Shown: positions 24,662 to 39,511, counted from the stretch's first letter. The stretch is 64,000 nucleotides of DNA from Sycobia sp. Sy_11 (GCA_018907035.1 JACCIC010000002.1:8197501-8261500), one strand, 5' to 3'. Numbers and translations are program-made. Notes: generated from the letters alone by a model not told the origin.

Positions 24662-27600
24662 AAGGAGGTAAAAGGGAACTCGAGGAGAGAGATCAAATAT
24701 TAAACCATTTACAAATCATTAAAATCATGCTTTTTATTCAGAAGGACGTTGGAATAAAATCTGACTGTCATAATCAGCGTAATATGCGAGGTAATGTGAC
24801 AGAAAACTTGATTACTATTGTGGAAAACGATTATAAAGCGAGCTTTCTGTCACGGTCATTAATTATAATTGTCCTGGAAGATTCGTACTTGTAGTAGTGG
24901 TGGTCTGACGGAGCTGCAGTCCATCGAGGACAAAGGACAAAAACCACCCGGGTCAAGCGTCGCGCCATTATGATTCATTCTATTTTTATTGGTTGGAAAG
25001 TAGTGATAAAACAAACAAAAATTTGGAAAGAGACGGGTTGAAAGAAGGCGGTCTGGATTTCTTCAATTATTACATAATCTCGATCGAACGTCACTTAGAT
25101 AAATTGCTTTTATCGTGAAATGATATTCAAGCCTCGTCCGGAGAACTACACTTCTGTCTGTTCAGAGAACGGTACACTGTTTTTTTTTTTATTATTCATT
25201 CGTTTAATTAATTACAAAGCTAAGTTTTATAAAGGTCAATCTGTAAAAGCGCGAACAAATACGAGATCAGAATGATATATAAAAATATATTAATTTAAAG
25301 CAGTCGTGAGCTCACATGGCAAAAAGCATCGGTTTGTTGACCATCGTTAAACGACAGAGTTTACTTTCCGAATCCGAGAATACTCAATAGACAGGATTTC
25401 GATTTTAATCCTGTCAACCGAAATTTTCGAAGACACTTTACAAACAGTGCCTATCGGATTTTATCACTGGAAGAAATTAAGCTCGTTAAATGTGCATATA
25501 TCGTAAAAGGGTTATATATAGTCCGTTAAAAATATAATGAATAAGTATATAAATGTATTAACCTAATTAAATAAATACTTAGATTAAGTAATCTGCAAAG
25601 ATATTATTCTGTGGACTGATTGATAAATTGCAAAAATTTTGAAACACTCTAGACTTTGAATCTATATCCTACGGCGCGTTGAATGATACCGATATCTACT
25701 CCTTTTAATGTAGATGTTAATTTTTCATCATTATGTTTTTTCTATAAAAATTGTTCTGCACTCTTGTCCACTAGGACTGAATGTATTTCGGAGGATACTG
25801 TATTTATGTCTTAATTTTTGCTCTTTTAAAAATATAACAGGAAATAGTACTGGCTATAAAGGTTTTTGTTTATCAAGAGAAAAAGAATGGTCAACAAAAT
25901 GGTTACATTTCAACACCAAACTCTTTTTTATGTATATTGTTGATTTGAAGCAAGGCATATCCGTTCGAAGCCGATGTTCAACCATTAACACTATAATAAA
26001 ATTATGGCTTTTTCACCGAGTGGTAGCAGATCTAAATCTTCATTTGGCCGTCTATTTGTCCGAATATTTCAGTCATCGAACAAACTTCGTAAATACCATC
26101 GAAAAAAATTTTTTCAAAGGCTCTTTTATATTGTTTTCATTTAAAATAAGTGGAATCGCACATCGCGTTGAATACAATCGGCTATGGAATGCGCCACCAT
26201 TAAAATCTTTGGCAAGAAATTCAAATATTTGCGTAATTGACAGTAAAAAAGTTGACAGACGTCGTTATAAAAAGAAACATCGCCATTTTCGGAGATTAAA
26301 TTATAATCTTTTTGAGTGATTTCTATTCTCGATTCCGTTAAGTTATTTGTTGTGCCGTTTGACGAGCATTTCTTTAACGCTTGCTTGCAAATTTCCATGC
26401 TGTCAGGATAATGCGTTTAACTAGTGGGTGAATCAGATCTAATCAGAGCTTTACAAGATGGAATTAAAAATTTTAATAAAAGTTTTTAAAAATATTGATT
26501 TTCGTATGAGGAAAGATAAAAACCAAAGGGGTACCACCGTCGACTAGTTCACTCAGTTTAGATAACTATTTCGATAAATTTATCTGGTAAGCTTTTCTGA
26601 TATTTAGTAAAGGAAAAAGATGGGAATACATTAAAGTAGAATTTATTTCCATACATAGTGGAAGCGTCAATGCGAGAGGAGACCAAAGTAATTAAAACTA
26701 CATTTAGCATTAATTTATGGGGTAAAAAACCATTTCGAATTTTCGAAATCGATTGATTATGATATTCAAAGCATGGCATAGCATTCTCTGGAGGATATCT
26801 TTATATATAAGGTAAATAAGCATAAATTTCTCATCTCTCAAAATTTCTAAATATCACGAACTAATTTATTAAATGAGATACTGAGGGTCTTGTCCTATAA
26901 GAGATATGTATTATTATCTACCTTCAAATGAATATCACAGAATGATAAATAATTGACAAAGTTACGTAAGCCCATAAAAATGGTTAATAATTCTAAATAA
27001 TTAATACTGCTGAATCTTTCCTCTTTTAATTTAAAGCTATAATCGTAGATTCTTCGTCATAAACACCTTCGCAACAATGTCATAGATGCATTCGAGAAAA
27101 ATACTATTTTATTTCGCTGAATTAAATAGAAGTTTGTAAAAACTCTGGTAACCTTATTATGTAATCCAAATCTTCATAATTTATTATTCAATTCGCATAT
27201 TTAATTTAGAAATAAAGCTGATCTTATACGATATAGCAGGGCAGCTGGAAATTGAAAACCCTAACAGATGAGCAAAATACGATCGATATAAGAAGTTCTT
27301 TGAATTGAATTTCGCTTTTTCTCCGGTATTTACTAGTATCAAGTATAAAATCTAGATACTCACATCGTTCCTCTGGAAGAAGGCAACTTTTTCCTTCATC
27401 ATTCAATATAAAGCCAAGAAATGCTTTTTAGATTTATCTACTTTTAAAACTATAAATTCATACTCGTTTAATGTGTATTAGTGCCAATACAAATATAATG
27501 TTATTTAAGTATAGATAAAAGAGATCCATTCTTTCATTCTCGTGTAATTAAGTACGGACCTCGTTACTTTATACTAAATGCATATGGACCTATCCACAGT

Positions 27601-28234
27601 CCGAAGTACAGGCGTATGAAGTGCTATAAATTGCATCAAAAGATAAATCGTAAATAATTTCTAACTTGTTGACAGTCAGGTACTAAAAATTATGCATCCA
27701 TTAAATTAACCTTTAGCTTTTTTCTCATATCTTTTACTTTAAAATTAAAGTAACGTTGTAAATTAATTTATTTTTTTTAACGTGGGGAGAATTAAATTGA
27801 TTTTAGAACGGAACGGATATGTCAATAGCTTGATTATATTTACTCAGACTGATTTGAACTACCAATTCAGCAGAGTTATATCTTAATCCAAATATATATA
27901 GGTTTAGGTGTAATATATATACATTTGTAATATATATATACATTTCGATGAATTGCCGAATAGAAAGATATTTCATAAACTTGAATGCTTTTTAATACAA
28001 TAAAAATGGTACAAATTAGCTTCTGATTTCTGATAGAATTTTTTTAAGCTACCTGAGTAAGTGCAGTTTTTTGTATCTCCAAATTTAGATTTCAACAACA
28101 ACAAAAAATCCTTAGAAATCTCGTTAGCATCAGAACGATAATAATTTTTATATAGATCGTATTTTACGGAAAAAATGCATATACAACAAAAAGCACACAG
28201 TTTATTTTAAGTATATCGTATTATTCTCATTCTA

Positions 28235-28421
28235 CACTGAAAAAAAGCTAAAGTAAAACATTTGCTTAAATTAAGAAACTATTCACAATAGATTTAAGAC
28301 GACGTGGTTTGATTTAAGTGGACTCATCTTGCATCACACAAATACTTCCTCCATTGAAGAAAATAATTTACTTGGTGCCAAACAGGAAAATATTTACGTG
28401 ATAACAGACATTTTTTCAGTG
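28235..28421. mobile_element. Possible MITE with CACTGAAAAAA terminal inverted repeats
   Basis: The left end CACTGAAAAAA (28235) is repeated inverted as TTTTTTCAGTG ending at 28421, an 11-bp terminal inverted repeat around a 187-bp AT-rich segment with no coding capacity. No clear target-site duplication was found. The short ends are A-rich, so chance cannot be excluded. Confidence 0.3.
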
Positions 28422-29178
28422 AAACAAACTTATTTTGCTAAATATGCGCACTAAAAACTCTGGTTTATACGCAAGTCATATGGGGCGTGGTATTTGAAGT
28501 GATATTACATAATTTACAATTTTTATTACAATTTATTTGAAATTTTTTAAAAATGTTTCGTATTTTTCGAGCTAATTTTGATGAATTTCTCACCATTCCG
28601 ACAACGAAATGTCAATAAGGAACGGTCAAGAATACATTCTCATAAGTCTTTTTTTTATCTTATCGATATAACGTTTTCAAAAATAATTTTTACGTATATG
28701 TAACTTGCTCGAGAACGGAATAAGTTGTTATGGCTGTGAATTATATAGAAGAATTGAGAATAATAAATTGGTTATTGAAAATTCAAACTATATATATATA
28801 TATCAAATGAAATATGCGGCATATGCGGATAGAATGGGACATTGGAGCCATTGGTTTATCGATATTTTCACGAGTTTCTTTCTCTCCGCACATAAGAGAT
28901 GCATTATTCGATTGGTATATTATTGACAGCCATAATGAAGACACTTTCATTGGAGAGCTGACGTGTTCGCCGTTAAAAATGCCCGATTAAAGATAGATTT
29001 TCTTATCGTTTACCACTGATATAATAATCTCATCTCGGTTTTTTTTTACAGAAGTGCACGTTTTATGACTGATATAGAAATATAGAAAAAAGTGACGTGA
29101 TTTCTTAAATCATATACTTTGAACCGCTGTATGGATTTTAAAATTTTGATTTCATATGATTCAGCAGCAGTGATTGTT

Positions 29179-29182
<4 letters not shown>

Positions 29183-29224
<42 letters not shown>
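29183..29224. repeat. (TA)n microsatellite
   Basis: About 20 TA units in the long intron. Confidence 0.9.
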
Positions 29225-29228
<4 letters not shown>

Positions 29229-31660
29229 ATATAATTTATATTATATATCAATATAAAGGATATGCAGAAATTCACAATTAGAGCAGAAATTTCGCGATTA
29301 ACTTCATGTAGAAAAGCAAAAGGGACCATCAATCTCAGGTTGGCAAGGAAGCTTTTGGCTTTTACGTCCTCGTAAAAACCTCGTCTTACCTAATCTTTGC
29401 GTGACGGTAGAGTCTTTTTTTGACAAAGCTATAATGATGAAAGCAGTAAATAGAAAATAACCCCCCCCCCGTCATCCTTCGATAAAATTTTTCATCCAGA
29501 GAATCGGTAAACATCTAACAATTCCAAAAAGTCGACGTTTATAATTTTTGCATTCAAAAAAAAAAAAAGAAAAAGAAAAATTCGTTTTCACGCGCTTCAA
29601 GAAGATCTCGACAAAAGTTTTAAGGCGAAAAGTCCGGTGCTAAGTCGCAGGTTGCGCGAGCCAAACTCAGAGCGCGTATAACGCATTTACCGAGGTAAAA
29701 AAAAATTCAAACGTGTTTTCTCGCAAACTACATTGTTTTATATACAATCTTTTAAAGGTTATATCGATCGATCTCATGGACATTTCTATAATTATTCTTT
29801 GTGAATCGTATCTTTTTTTCTCGTAGATTTAAAGAAATAATTTTTTTTCTTTTTAGAGAAAAGTATAGAAAAAAAATGGATATGTCTGAGATGTTTTCTT
29901 GAAAAATAAAAAAAGGAATATAATATATCGCATTTTTTAATTTTTAAAAGCTCAACCTTTACTGTAATTTAGTTATGAAATGAACAATAAATCAAACTGA
30001 TAAATATGACTGTCAGACTGTGGTGATCATTAAATTACGTTAGTTTATTAATAAGGCTCGGAAATTTAAAATAAATTAGAATAAAGAATATAGGACATTT
30101 CAAAATTGGACGCCTCCTCTCATTTCTCGCTTATATTACTTTAAAGATGAATTGATTATTTTATAGTCGGATAAAATTTAAAAATAATTATCATAGAAAT
30201 TAAAAATCACTAAGCTCATATATTATAATATTTTCATCTACCTTGGTATAACTCTTAAAAACGCTTTTTTTGTCTATTGAAAAAAGTAAAGCATTATTTA
30301 TCTAAATAATATCAATAAAATATTTACTTGAATTATTTAGCAGTACTTTTCAGTAGTTGCGACAATGATTTATTTCATTTTGATACGTATTATCCTGATT
30401 TCAACAGAATGAAATGGAGATTGTTTAGCCAATAGAATCTCTAAAAATATGCATTTTAAACAAAGCGCGCTGTATCTGAACATAAAATAACTATCTGCTA
30501 TATAATTTTCTATAGTACAGTATCGGGTCGAGAGTTCAGTCAACCGCGAATAAATAAGAAATCGTTATATTTATGTAGAAGTGGAATCGAATTGCTTGGA
30601 CGACCAGAAATATAGAATTCAAACATACATGGCGCGAACGAGCCAAAATCTCGACGCTCCGATAACATAATTTCCCTTTGTTCTTTTTCTTACGCTAGTC
30701 TTCAAGCCACAAGGTTGTAAGTTTAAATACGCACGAAAAATTTTCAAAAATTTGATAAATAAATTTAAGAATTATGAATATTGGCGCCGACTCATAATGT
30801 CAGGATCTGGATTGCCAGGTCGCCTAATAGTTTGTAATATATGGAGAAATGAGGATCTGTACATTAAAACTTTTTGCGAAATTAAAACCTATTTATACAC
30901 AAACAAGCGAACAAACAAATCCACAAAACAGTAATAACATATATGATACACATATGGTTATTACTTATAAAGTATCGCAATGAGAAGTGAGGAAAAGAGA
31001 AAAAAGTGAAAATAAATGTATAAATTTTGATTACACTTATGCTTGAAAAAAGGTAAAATATGAACTAAAAAATAACAAAATAAAAAAACGATAAAAAATC
31101 AAAATTATTGCAAATAATAAAGAAGAAATTTTTGAGAAAAAAAAGAAAATTTGTAGGCTCTGCATCGGAAAGTCCGTACTTTTCTATGTGAAAATATGTA
31201 ACGGTAGCTGGAATTTCATGATTTTATCCCGGATGTTCAGTTCGTCAAAATTTTATTTGGAATACTTTTCTGTACAGGGCGCACGCGCATTCCTAATCGA
31301 ACATTTCATCCTTAACGTATCATTTGCAATTGTGTAATTTTTTTCACCTTCAATTATAATATTACTTTTTTGTTCACTCTCTTTCTATATACAGTTTCTT
31401 TTAAAAATCGTATCTACGAAAAAAAAAACATTTTTATTTATTTATTTATTTATTTATTTATTCCTTCCTAACACCTGGTGCGTTTTGGAATATTCGAAAA
31501 TGTTTAGTAAACTTCGATCGCAAATATAGAATAGCAGCGTTCACTTCTGAGAATCGCCTTCAGTGTTTTAGCCCGCGGGCCTGCTCCGTTGCATATAGCT
31601 TTGGCGTTATAGTCGACCGACGACGACGCCCGGAAAACTCGCGGGGAATGCATCCGATGG

Positions 31661-31702
<42 letters not shown>
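31661..31702. repeat. (CT)n microsatellite
   Basis: About 20 CT units (GAGA on the other strand) inside a GC-rich patch. Confidence 0.9.
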
Positions 31703-31707
<5 letters not shown>

Positions 31708-32365
31708 CCTGGGGCAGTGCATCGTTTCGAACTGTGCACCACACCGCCCCCCTCCATCTCCCGGGCACGGAGTAGCGGATATTTTTCAAACGGAAGTGAT
31801 GCTTCGACGTTCTATTGAAACCAAAACTTTTGCGCTATGCGCGCGCGTTACGATTGCGCTTTTGTCCCGCGTCGGCGAGGACGGCCTCGCCGTCATTCGG
31901 AATCGGTCGTTAATTTTCTCCAAATTACAGGAGGGGGGGGGGGTGGGAAATAAGACAGAAAAATTGCTCGAGTTCAGAGGAATTCGTTGTTTCTAATTGA
32001 AAGGCAAATTCTCGATTTCTGCTCTGCATCGGTCCTAACGAGTAGTTTTATTGGAGGATCCAAGTGTAAACAGGCGAATGAAAATATGGAGCAAAATATG
32101 AATGTATATTGGAAAAAGTGTTTACGCAATTTTGTTTTATTCCTCGTTGGCAAATATCGGACATTCGGTGAAGAAAAATTAAAACTATCATTTTATGAAA
32201 ATATTTGAAAAAACGGGCAAATATCTTACGTATAGTTCTATAGATGATAAAATTTTCAAATATAAATATCAAAATTTTATATTAATATAAGAAAATATTT
32301 TGGAATTACAAACTAAAAAATATATTTAATCATTTAATACAGGTTTTAAATTAAGCCTTTTATAT

Positions 32366-32374
<9 letters not shown>

Positions 32375-32421
<47 letters not shown>
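32375..32421. repeat. (TA)n microsatellite
   Basis: About 23 TA units in the long intron. Confidence 0.9.
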
Positions 32422-32425
<4 letters not shown>

Positions 32426-34099
32426 CTTTAGTGAACTTCTCCTGAACTACCATGACTTAACCTGCCTTCTTAGTCAAGAGCAATATTAAATTTTAGAACT
32501 GAAGCTAATCTTTTATCTGTCACATTCGAGTATTAGTCTAGCCTCGTTAATTTTTCCCCTTCAATTCTATAGAATTTTCATTCAAGATCACGAAAAATAT
32601 TATCAAATATTAAAAAACAGTTTGCGCAAGGGTAAATGTTTTCAATAATTCACTTATTAAATCGTCAGATTCTGTGTTTCTGGTAAGTCATGTAACCAGA
32701 AATAATAAATTAAACGTGGGAGCAAGCATATGAATATTATGCAAAGATACCTTTATGAATTCAGCTAACAATATATAAATGTCCTTTTTCTGATCACGAT
32801 GCTGCCAATATAATTGAAAATTTTTAGTTAATTCGCTACATAATTGGAAATAACAGAGTGTTTGAGCACGGATGTCAAATTCTCAACTCAAATCACCGCA
32901 AAACTATATTGTATATTGTGTGGTTTTGTGGACGTATTAACACAAACGATAAACGTTTTGACACCACTCTAATCCAGAAATCATAAGTTTATCACGATTT
33001 TTCGACTCGTACTATAAAAGACGACTCCAAACTAGTTTGTAAGTTAATCCTTACCTCCTAAGATAAACTGTCTCGCGGGCTAAATAATCAACTTACGCAC
33101 CAATGTTGACATTTACCGCATTCATAAAGTATACATCGGTATTTATATTATTGAGGAACAAAATTATTGAGAATTTATAATTTATATGACTAAGGTAGGA
33201 CGCTTCGCATTATTTTATTTTATAAAGATCATAAATATGTTGAACTTGTTCCCTCTAGATAAAATATGTTGGTACGTGCCTTAGAACATCTGGACTGCCT
33301 CCTTGTCATCGTGAATTTAATTTAAAATAAATTATCCGCTTGAGAAGTATACTTTTATTTTACATTTTATGATACTTCTACCCTGAACAATAATTTTGGT
33401 GTAACTTAGAAAGCTTCAGAATTAGACCCATATATTTTGGATCTGTGAAACACTTTTTTCTTATAAATTTATCATTACGTCACTTTCAAGTTTTTCTTCA
33501 TAAGTTTTTTTATATGATTTATGTATTATGTAATTATTATAGGAACTAGCAACAATAATTCTACGAGTATGACATATTTTAAGTTAAATGTAAGGACAGC
33601 TGTTGCAAATTTTGAGAATAGCACATGTACCACTGGCATCGTTCAAATTCTTCACTGAGTTGTGATAAACAAATTTTCTTCCCCGTTCGGTTTGCTTCTA
33701 TATACACAGCAGTACAAGTAATATTTATGCAAATAATATATTCGAAATCTCCAACTCTAGCTTTGTAATATCTATGCAAATCCTGTGGAATGACTGAATT
33801 TAATCAAAATACATTAAGATATGTCAAAATGTATCCAATTATAGAAAAATGTTGAAAAACGATTGATTTGTATCAGATTTTGAAATATTTCAATGCTTCA
33901 CGGGAACATAGTTTCATGTATACTTCCATAATATTTTTAAATACATTGACACAGTTTCTTTCTTATCCCTTAATACACTTGAATAACCTGTGATTTATTT
34001 TGATATACGTTTTAATTTTAAAATTATATCAAGATCTATATAGCTGACACAAAATGTATCAAAATATATATTGAAGTTCTAGAAGTTCTGATACATTTT

Positions 34100-34136
<37 letters not shown>

Positions 34137-34419
34137 GGTATTTCGTGCACTTCCGATTTCCATTATAGATATACCGGTCCGTATATCTGAAATAGACCTT
34201 AAATCTCTTATTTCGTATATCAGTCGTCGTACAAATACCAGAAGAAACAATTTGTTTCTTTTTTTTTATTTATTTTTGACGAAGAAGAAGTATATATTTT
34301 TATGAGAAACTTTATGTGAGGGGCAATAATATAATTCTATGCGTCTGCGTATAAAGTTTGAAGCGTATAAATAATATTAAAGAAACAATTATATTATTAC
34401 ACTTTTCTTCCATTAATCC

Positions 34420-34429
<10 letters not shown>

Positions 34430-34480
<51 letters not shown>

Positions 34481-34664
34481 TTCCAATTAGCACTGTTTCC
34501 CGCGAGTTCCCGTACTCGAATGATATAGATATAATTATACACCGACACTATGATCTTACGAGCATTTATTATATATATATATTTTTTTTTATGTTATTTA
34601 ACGTCGCCCTATTATGCTTCCAAATATCGGTGCTAATCAGCGACGGAGGTCTACGATGTGTTTG

Positions 34665-34717
<53 letters not shown>

Positions 34718-34857
34718 GTTCGCCTGAAATTTCTATAAAACGAATTGCGTAACGCATGATTATTTACTGAAGCTCTAAAATATAATATCATATTCAACCG
34801 ATATTAACTGATGGATTTGCGAACATCGAGTTGGTCAATATGGCATATTTGCTTTTA

Positions 34858-34911
<54 letters not shown>
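34430..34911. repeat. Cluster of three (TA)n microsatellites
   Basis: Long TA tracts at 34430-34477, 34668-34715 and 34860-34911, with a shorter one at 34104-34132 just before; the densest TA cluster in the window. Confidence 0.9.
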
Positions 34912-34912
<1 letters not shown>

Positions 34913-35514
34913 TATATTCATCCGGATGTAACAAAAAGCCCAATTTGCATAACGGATGTTAAATTGCACGCTGCACTGAGTACATCGGCCACTTCGCTTC
35001 TACATCGGGCTAAAATTTTCGGCTACATTTTATTCGTGTTATAATATACACACACATAATATATAATGTCATATACCTATCTGATAATCGATGGATTCCG
35101 GAATATTGACGGACAAAATATTACAATATAAAGTATATTCGCCTTCGCTGTGATATTAATCCTGATGTATATAACAGATACATGTAGCTACGTATAATTG
35201 AATTTAAACGATTGGCATGAAATAGCTGAAAAAGTACACAGCTGCACTTCTTTTCTACCGGTTAGAATTTTAAGTATAATATAGGTAAAAGGGTTGTGTT
35301 ATCGTTATCTAACATACTCGCCTATACACACAAAACACACTTTCATCATTTTAACAGACGTTAAGCCGCAATAATGACCAATCCGGTTGACAGTATAGCG
35401 CGATATCTCAATCTATATAGCGCGTGCGAATTTCAAAAGCCGATGTCCATAGTTATTGATTTATTAACTCCTCCGCGTATTTTTATCCGAGAGATATGAG
35501 GAGGTACGGCTGCT

Positions 35515-35542
35515 ATTGCTGCTGCTGCTGCTGCTGCTGCTG

Positions 35543-35611
<69 letters not shown>
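35515..35611. repeat. (CTG)n(CTA)n compound trinucleotide repeat
   Basis: About 9 CTG-type units followed by about 23 CTA units. Frames through it read as poly-Leu, poly-Cys/Tyr or poly-Ser and are not genes. Confidence 0.95.
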
Positions 35612-35614
<3 letters not shown>

Positions 35615-36051
35615 TATATGTATATATATGCGTCAGCTTTTTTTTTACATGCCGTGCGTTTTATCTCTTTCCGCAAAATAGAAGCGCATATACGCGCGAC
35701 ATTGTTCGCGAAATTGCGCCGCGGAAGTTGTATTTTTCATTATTTTATTCGCGGACCCGACCGCGGGTGGCCCCGGCAGCGTTTTTAAAGGCCGAAATGA
35801 ACGTCGAGTTGTAATAGGGAGGATTGGTGCGGTTAAAAAAAGAAGAAAAAAAAAATAAAACTTAAAAAAAAAAAAACATATTATCGATCAAAAAATCACG
35901 CAGGCTTGTAATTTCGAATGGGATTTCTGGAGGCTTGCGCGTTGTCGGATCACAATGTCGTCAAGAAGAAATGTATTATATTCGTTCGGTTGAGCGTATT
36001 TTAATTTGGAATTCGCGGAAAAAAAATAACGATGTTAGCGTCGAGTTATAT

Positions 36052-36205
36052 CAATAAATGTTTTTATGGGTCTTACAGTCTTTACACTATAATATATTAT
36101 ACTACCAGGACAGCCTGACTGCCCCCATCACCTTAAATTCAAATTTATCTTCGGTACCCCACGTTTTGAACCGCTACGGTTCCTCTAGAACGACTAAGGT
36201 GATTT
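36052..36205 (-). mobile_element. Old Penelope-like element 3' fragment with decayed hammerhead
   Basis: The end of this block (36052-36079, containing GGTCTTACAGT after AATAAAT) matches the 3' tail of the intact Penelope-like element at 61655-61689. The next part (36109-36140, with CTGACTGCCCCCATCACCTTA) parallels 61816-61850. On the minus strand 36194-36161 aligns with the intact hammerhead, sharing the central CCGTAGCG, but the cores have decayed: CTGATGA has become TTCTAGA and GAAA has become AAAA. It is an old 5'-truncated insertion in the host intron. Confidence 0.6.
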
Positions 36206-39200
36206 AATTATTTACCTAATTTAACTAATTTAATTTAACTAATAATTCAAGGACTACATTAATTTCATTCAGAATTCTAGTAATTTTTTAGTAATTTTGT
36301 TATTTCAGTAATTTTCTAGGAATTTTCATAAAATATGTATTAGATTACAAAAAATATATGTATTTCGAACTTCATTAGTTACTATTGGCAACAATTTCTG
36401 TAATAGAAAAATCATTAATATATTTACAATTATGACATAAAGTTCACATTTTATTTTTACATTTATATTAAAATAGATGAAAATATAGGTGATATCATCT
36501 TTCTCGACCTTTTGACCTAATCCTTCTTTCCTTCATTGATTCAAAATAACGAAGGACGAGTTACATGAATATAATTTGAACAAAAAAAGAAATCATTTCT
36601 AGTAAAATAAATATAGTAAGCCTCGTTTCAGATACAAAGATTCTTCTTAGCTTCTAAAATTTTATTTGACGAAGTACACCGATAGAAATGGTGCACACGC
36701 GAGGGATTACGAAAATACGAAAGGCTTTTTTCTCAATTACGTATCTGGCTGAAAGCAGAGCTCGAGCAATATTGTTATTCGATTTTAGTCAAAATTTTAA
36801 TAGCATTTTTATTTAAAACAACTGTCTGGCGAATTTTAGGATTTAGCAATAATGTTTGTTTTAACGTTACTGCGTAGAAAGGCTCGATGTTTTGGATCAA
36901 AGTGGAAAATAATATTTTCAAATTTCAAATTAAATAAAAGTGTTAAAAATAGTTCTTTTTTATCAAAATATTAAACCTTTATCCCATGTCTTGATGTATG
37001 TAGAGTATCCACGATTTTGATGATTCTAGTATAAAGATTTTGTTCTCTCTTAAATGCGCTAAACGAATCAATAACAATCTATAGGAGTAAAGTCTTAAAT
37101 TTTAATGAAATTTTTTCCGTGTTCCGCAAAATTGCACAAAGTTTATTCTACGGGATTTAATAAAAAATATAAAATAAATATGAATATTGTAGCCTTATAC
37201 ATAACATCGATACAATCGAATTAAATAAATATTTGATCGTTTTAAATTAAATTAATAAGGAGAATATTATTAAAGTGAAAATAATGAAATTCCAAACATA
37301 TTGCTTTATTCTAATCATAATATACTTTATTAATTTGATTTTTTTTAGCTTTTTTATATATATCCGGCCATCTTCATCATACGTACATTCAGCCGAATCT
37401 CGCGCCTTGAACAATCAAGAATTTTAATATTTTCTGCAATCACAGCAAAAGCTTCATTAACTTAAAGCAAAGAAAATTATATTATTACTTAATCACTTTA
37501 ATTCTCACAGTAATCCAAAAATTGAGTAATTGAGTATAATTAAGTTGTTGATTTTATCCAACAAATTTTTATTCAAAGATAGTTCTATAATTACATATTT
37601 TATTGAAAGTACGATAAATTCTTTAGCGTTCGACAAAAATCCAAATGAATTTCGATAACTATTATCACAATTCAAAGAAATATTTAATAATTTAGTAACA
37701 ATTTGGATAAATATTATTTTGTTTTTTATATTTTATGAATTAGCCATATCTAAATCCAAGAATACTGCTTGACTGTATCGGTCCAAATCTGGGGTTATTT
37801 TACGATTATAATTAGAAAAACCAATATTTAAATTGGGAAAAGTTCACAGATATAAGCCTCGCGACCCATTTTGGACTGGACGATGGCGTTAGGTCGATGA
37901 AAAGCTACTTAGAAGCTTTATGTGTGTGGAGGGGGGGGGCAGTTAAAACTAAAAGGCACGTCGATTTTATGAATTATTATCAACTGTATTTTATTTTTAA
38001 TTTTGATTAATGCGTGCTCTATCTGTGCAAATTCTATCTGTATACACGCGCGCGTTTTATTTGTTTAATATATAGCATGATTATACTTTGTGCAGTAAAT
38101 TTTTTAAAATAAATAATTCATTTAACTTAATTAATGAGGTTGGTTTTTTGTTTTTTATTTTCATCGCATTTAAAACCCCGTTCCTTTATAGGAGGCGGTT
38201 AAAAATGCACGGGAAAATTGACCAGCTAGTTTGTGAATGTTCCATTGTATTTAAAATCATTGCTTTTATTCAGGTTATGGAAAAAAAAGCTTTGATTTGC
38301 GTCAGTATCAACTTGGAATCGGATCGAAGAGTCCAAAAACCTATGAATATGAGTTTTTTTCTTCGTTCTCAGACTTTATTGTCTGTGGTTGTGCTTAATT
38401 TAGAAACTATAAGCTACTATATAAAAAAAATAAAAATAAGACAAAAATTCAACAAAAGTAAAAAAAAAAAATGCCAATACAAAAAGGTGACCTTTTCTCA
38501 AGCGTATATCCTTATGTTAACCCAATATAAATGGACAATGTATAAATTTGTATTTGTAGGTATATTCTGGAGATAAATTAATTATCATTTAAGGTAAACG
38601 CACCAATGAGTAAACTACATAAGATTATAAAAGAAGGGATCAGGAATAAACTTATTTGACTTCGTACTCATAAAATTCAAGACCCTTGCCCCTCTATGAC
38701 TAATAGAAAAGTTTACAATCACATTCTAATTTGATTATTATTACATTCAAAGATCGACAGAGCATCGGTTATTTGATGGGACATTCAGATCATATATATG
38801 TCATCTATAGCCAAAACTTGGCGTTTTATTACAAATAACGTTTAGCGTGATTGCAGTTTTGATATATTGTATGGAAGAATATATTCAAGCAATGATTGTT
38901 AAATTATACGTTGTATTCGTATAGCTTCGCTTACTTGGTCGAAATTGAAGTTTAGGCCATTTAACCATCATCTTTATACATAGTCATTTGTTGGTGTGCG
39001 TACCTCACATGTCATAAGTCTTAAGATATTGAATAAAATAATTATTCTTTTTGGCTGGCTAAATTGCGACGCTTCAGCCGTCGTCCTTGTTTTATCCTGT
39101 GGAGCTCGTTAGGATTATTAGGGAATCGGATATGAGCTGCCTTGGCACGGAAAGAAAAACGAACGAAACAAAATTTGTGAAACTTTTTCCTGAAAATGTT

Positions 39201-39441
39201 CTAACAACATTAAATGTACTAAACTATTTAACGGCATATTTAACACACGCACACGCACACATACACACATACATATATATATACATATGTATATGTATAC
39301 ACGCGTCGTAATAAAAAATGACTAAACGACAACTGACATGACCCTGAATAGCTGTGCTGGCTGAGCGACATATATGCCTTTTATATGACATATGCAAACA
39401 GACGAAAAGGACAATTGGCTTTATATATAAAAAGCACTCGG

Positions 39442-39511
<70 letters not shown>

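Larger units (their letters stand above)
19534..28234 (+). other. Long intron before exon 2, segment 3
   Basis: No gene was recognised. Microsatellites: (TA)n at 20577-20639, 22043-22081, 22217-22261 and 24600-24658, and (TTA)n at 23792-23830. A GC-richer stretch at 21480-22620 contains a (CG)n tract at 21761-21778 and long pyrimidine runs. Another mixed-composition stretch lies at 23330-23640. Either could be regulatory. A 201-codon open frame at 25714-26319 has no recognisable domain and is treated as chance or a decayed element. Confidence 0.45.
28422..36051 (+). other. Long intron before exon 2, segment 4
   Basis: No gene was recognised. Microsatellites: (TA)n at 29183-29224, 32375-32421, 34104-34132, 34430-34477, 34668-34715 and 34860-34911; (TTTA)n at 31433-31461; (CT)n at 31661-31702; and a compound (CTG)n(CTA)n at 35515-35611. 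A GC-rich patch at 31540-31940 around the (CT)n tract resembles GAGA-rich regulatory DNA. Confidence 0.5.

Noticed and set aside
25714..26319. 201-codon plus-strand frame, and an 85-codon minus frame over its end
   Set aside because: No recognisable domain, signal or splice context; amino-acid use resembles translated AT-rich intron. Possibly part of a decayed element but nothing supports a gene.
35464..35788. Frames with poly-Ser, poly-Leu or poly-Cys/Tyr
   Set aside because: Translations of the (CTG)n(CTA)n repeat in three frames.
38088..38576. 162-codon plus-strand frame
   Set aside because: Lys/Ile/Phe-rich with homopolymer-derived Lys runs; no domain or homology recognised.
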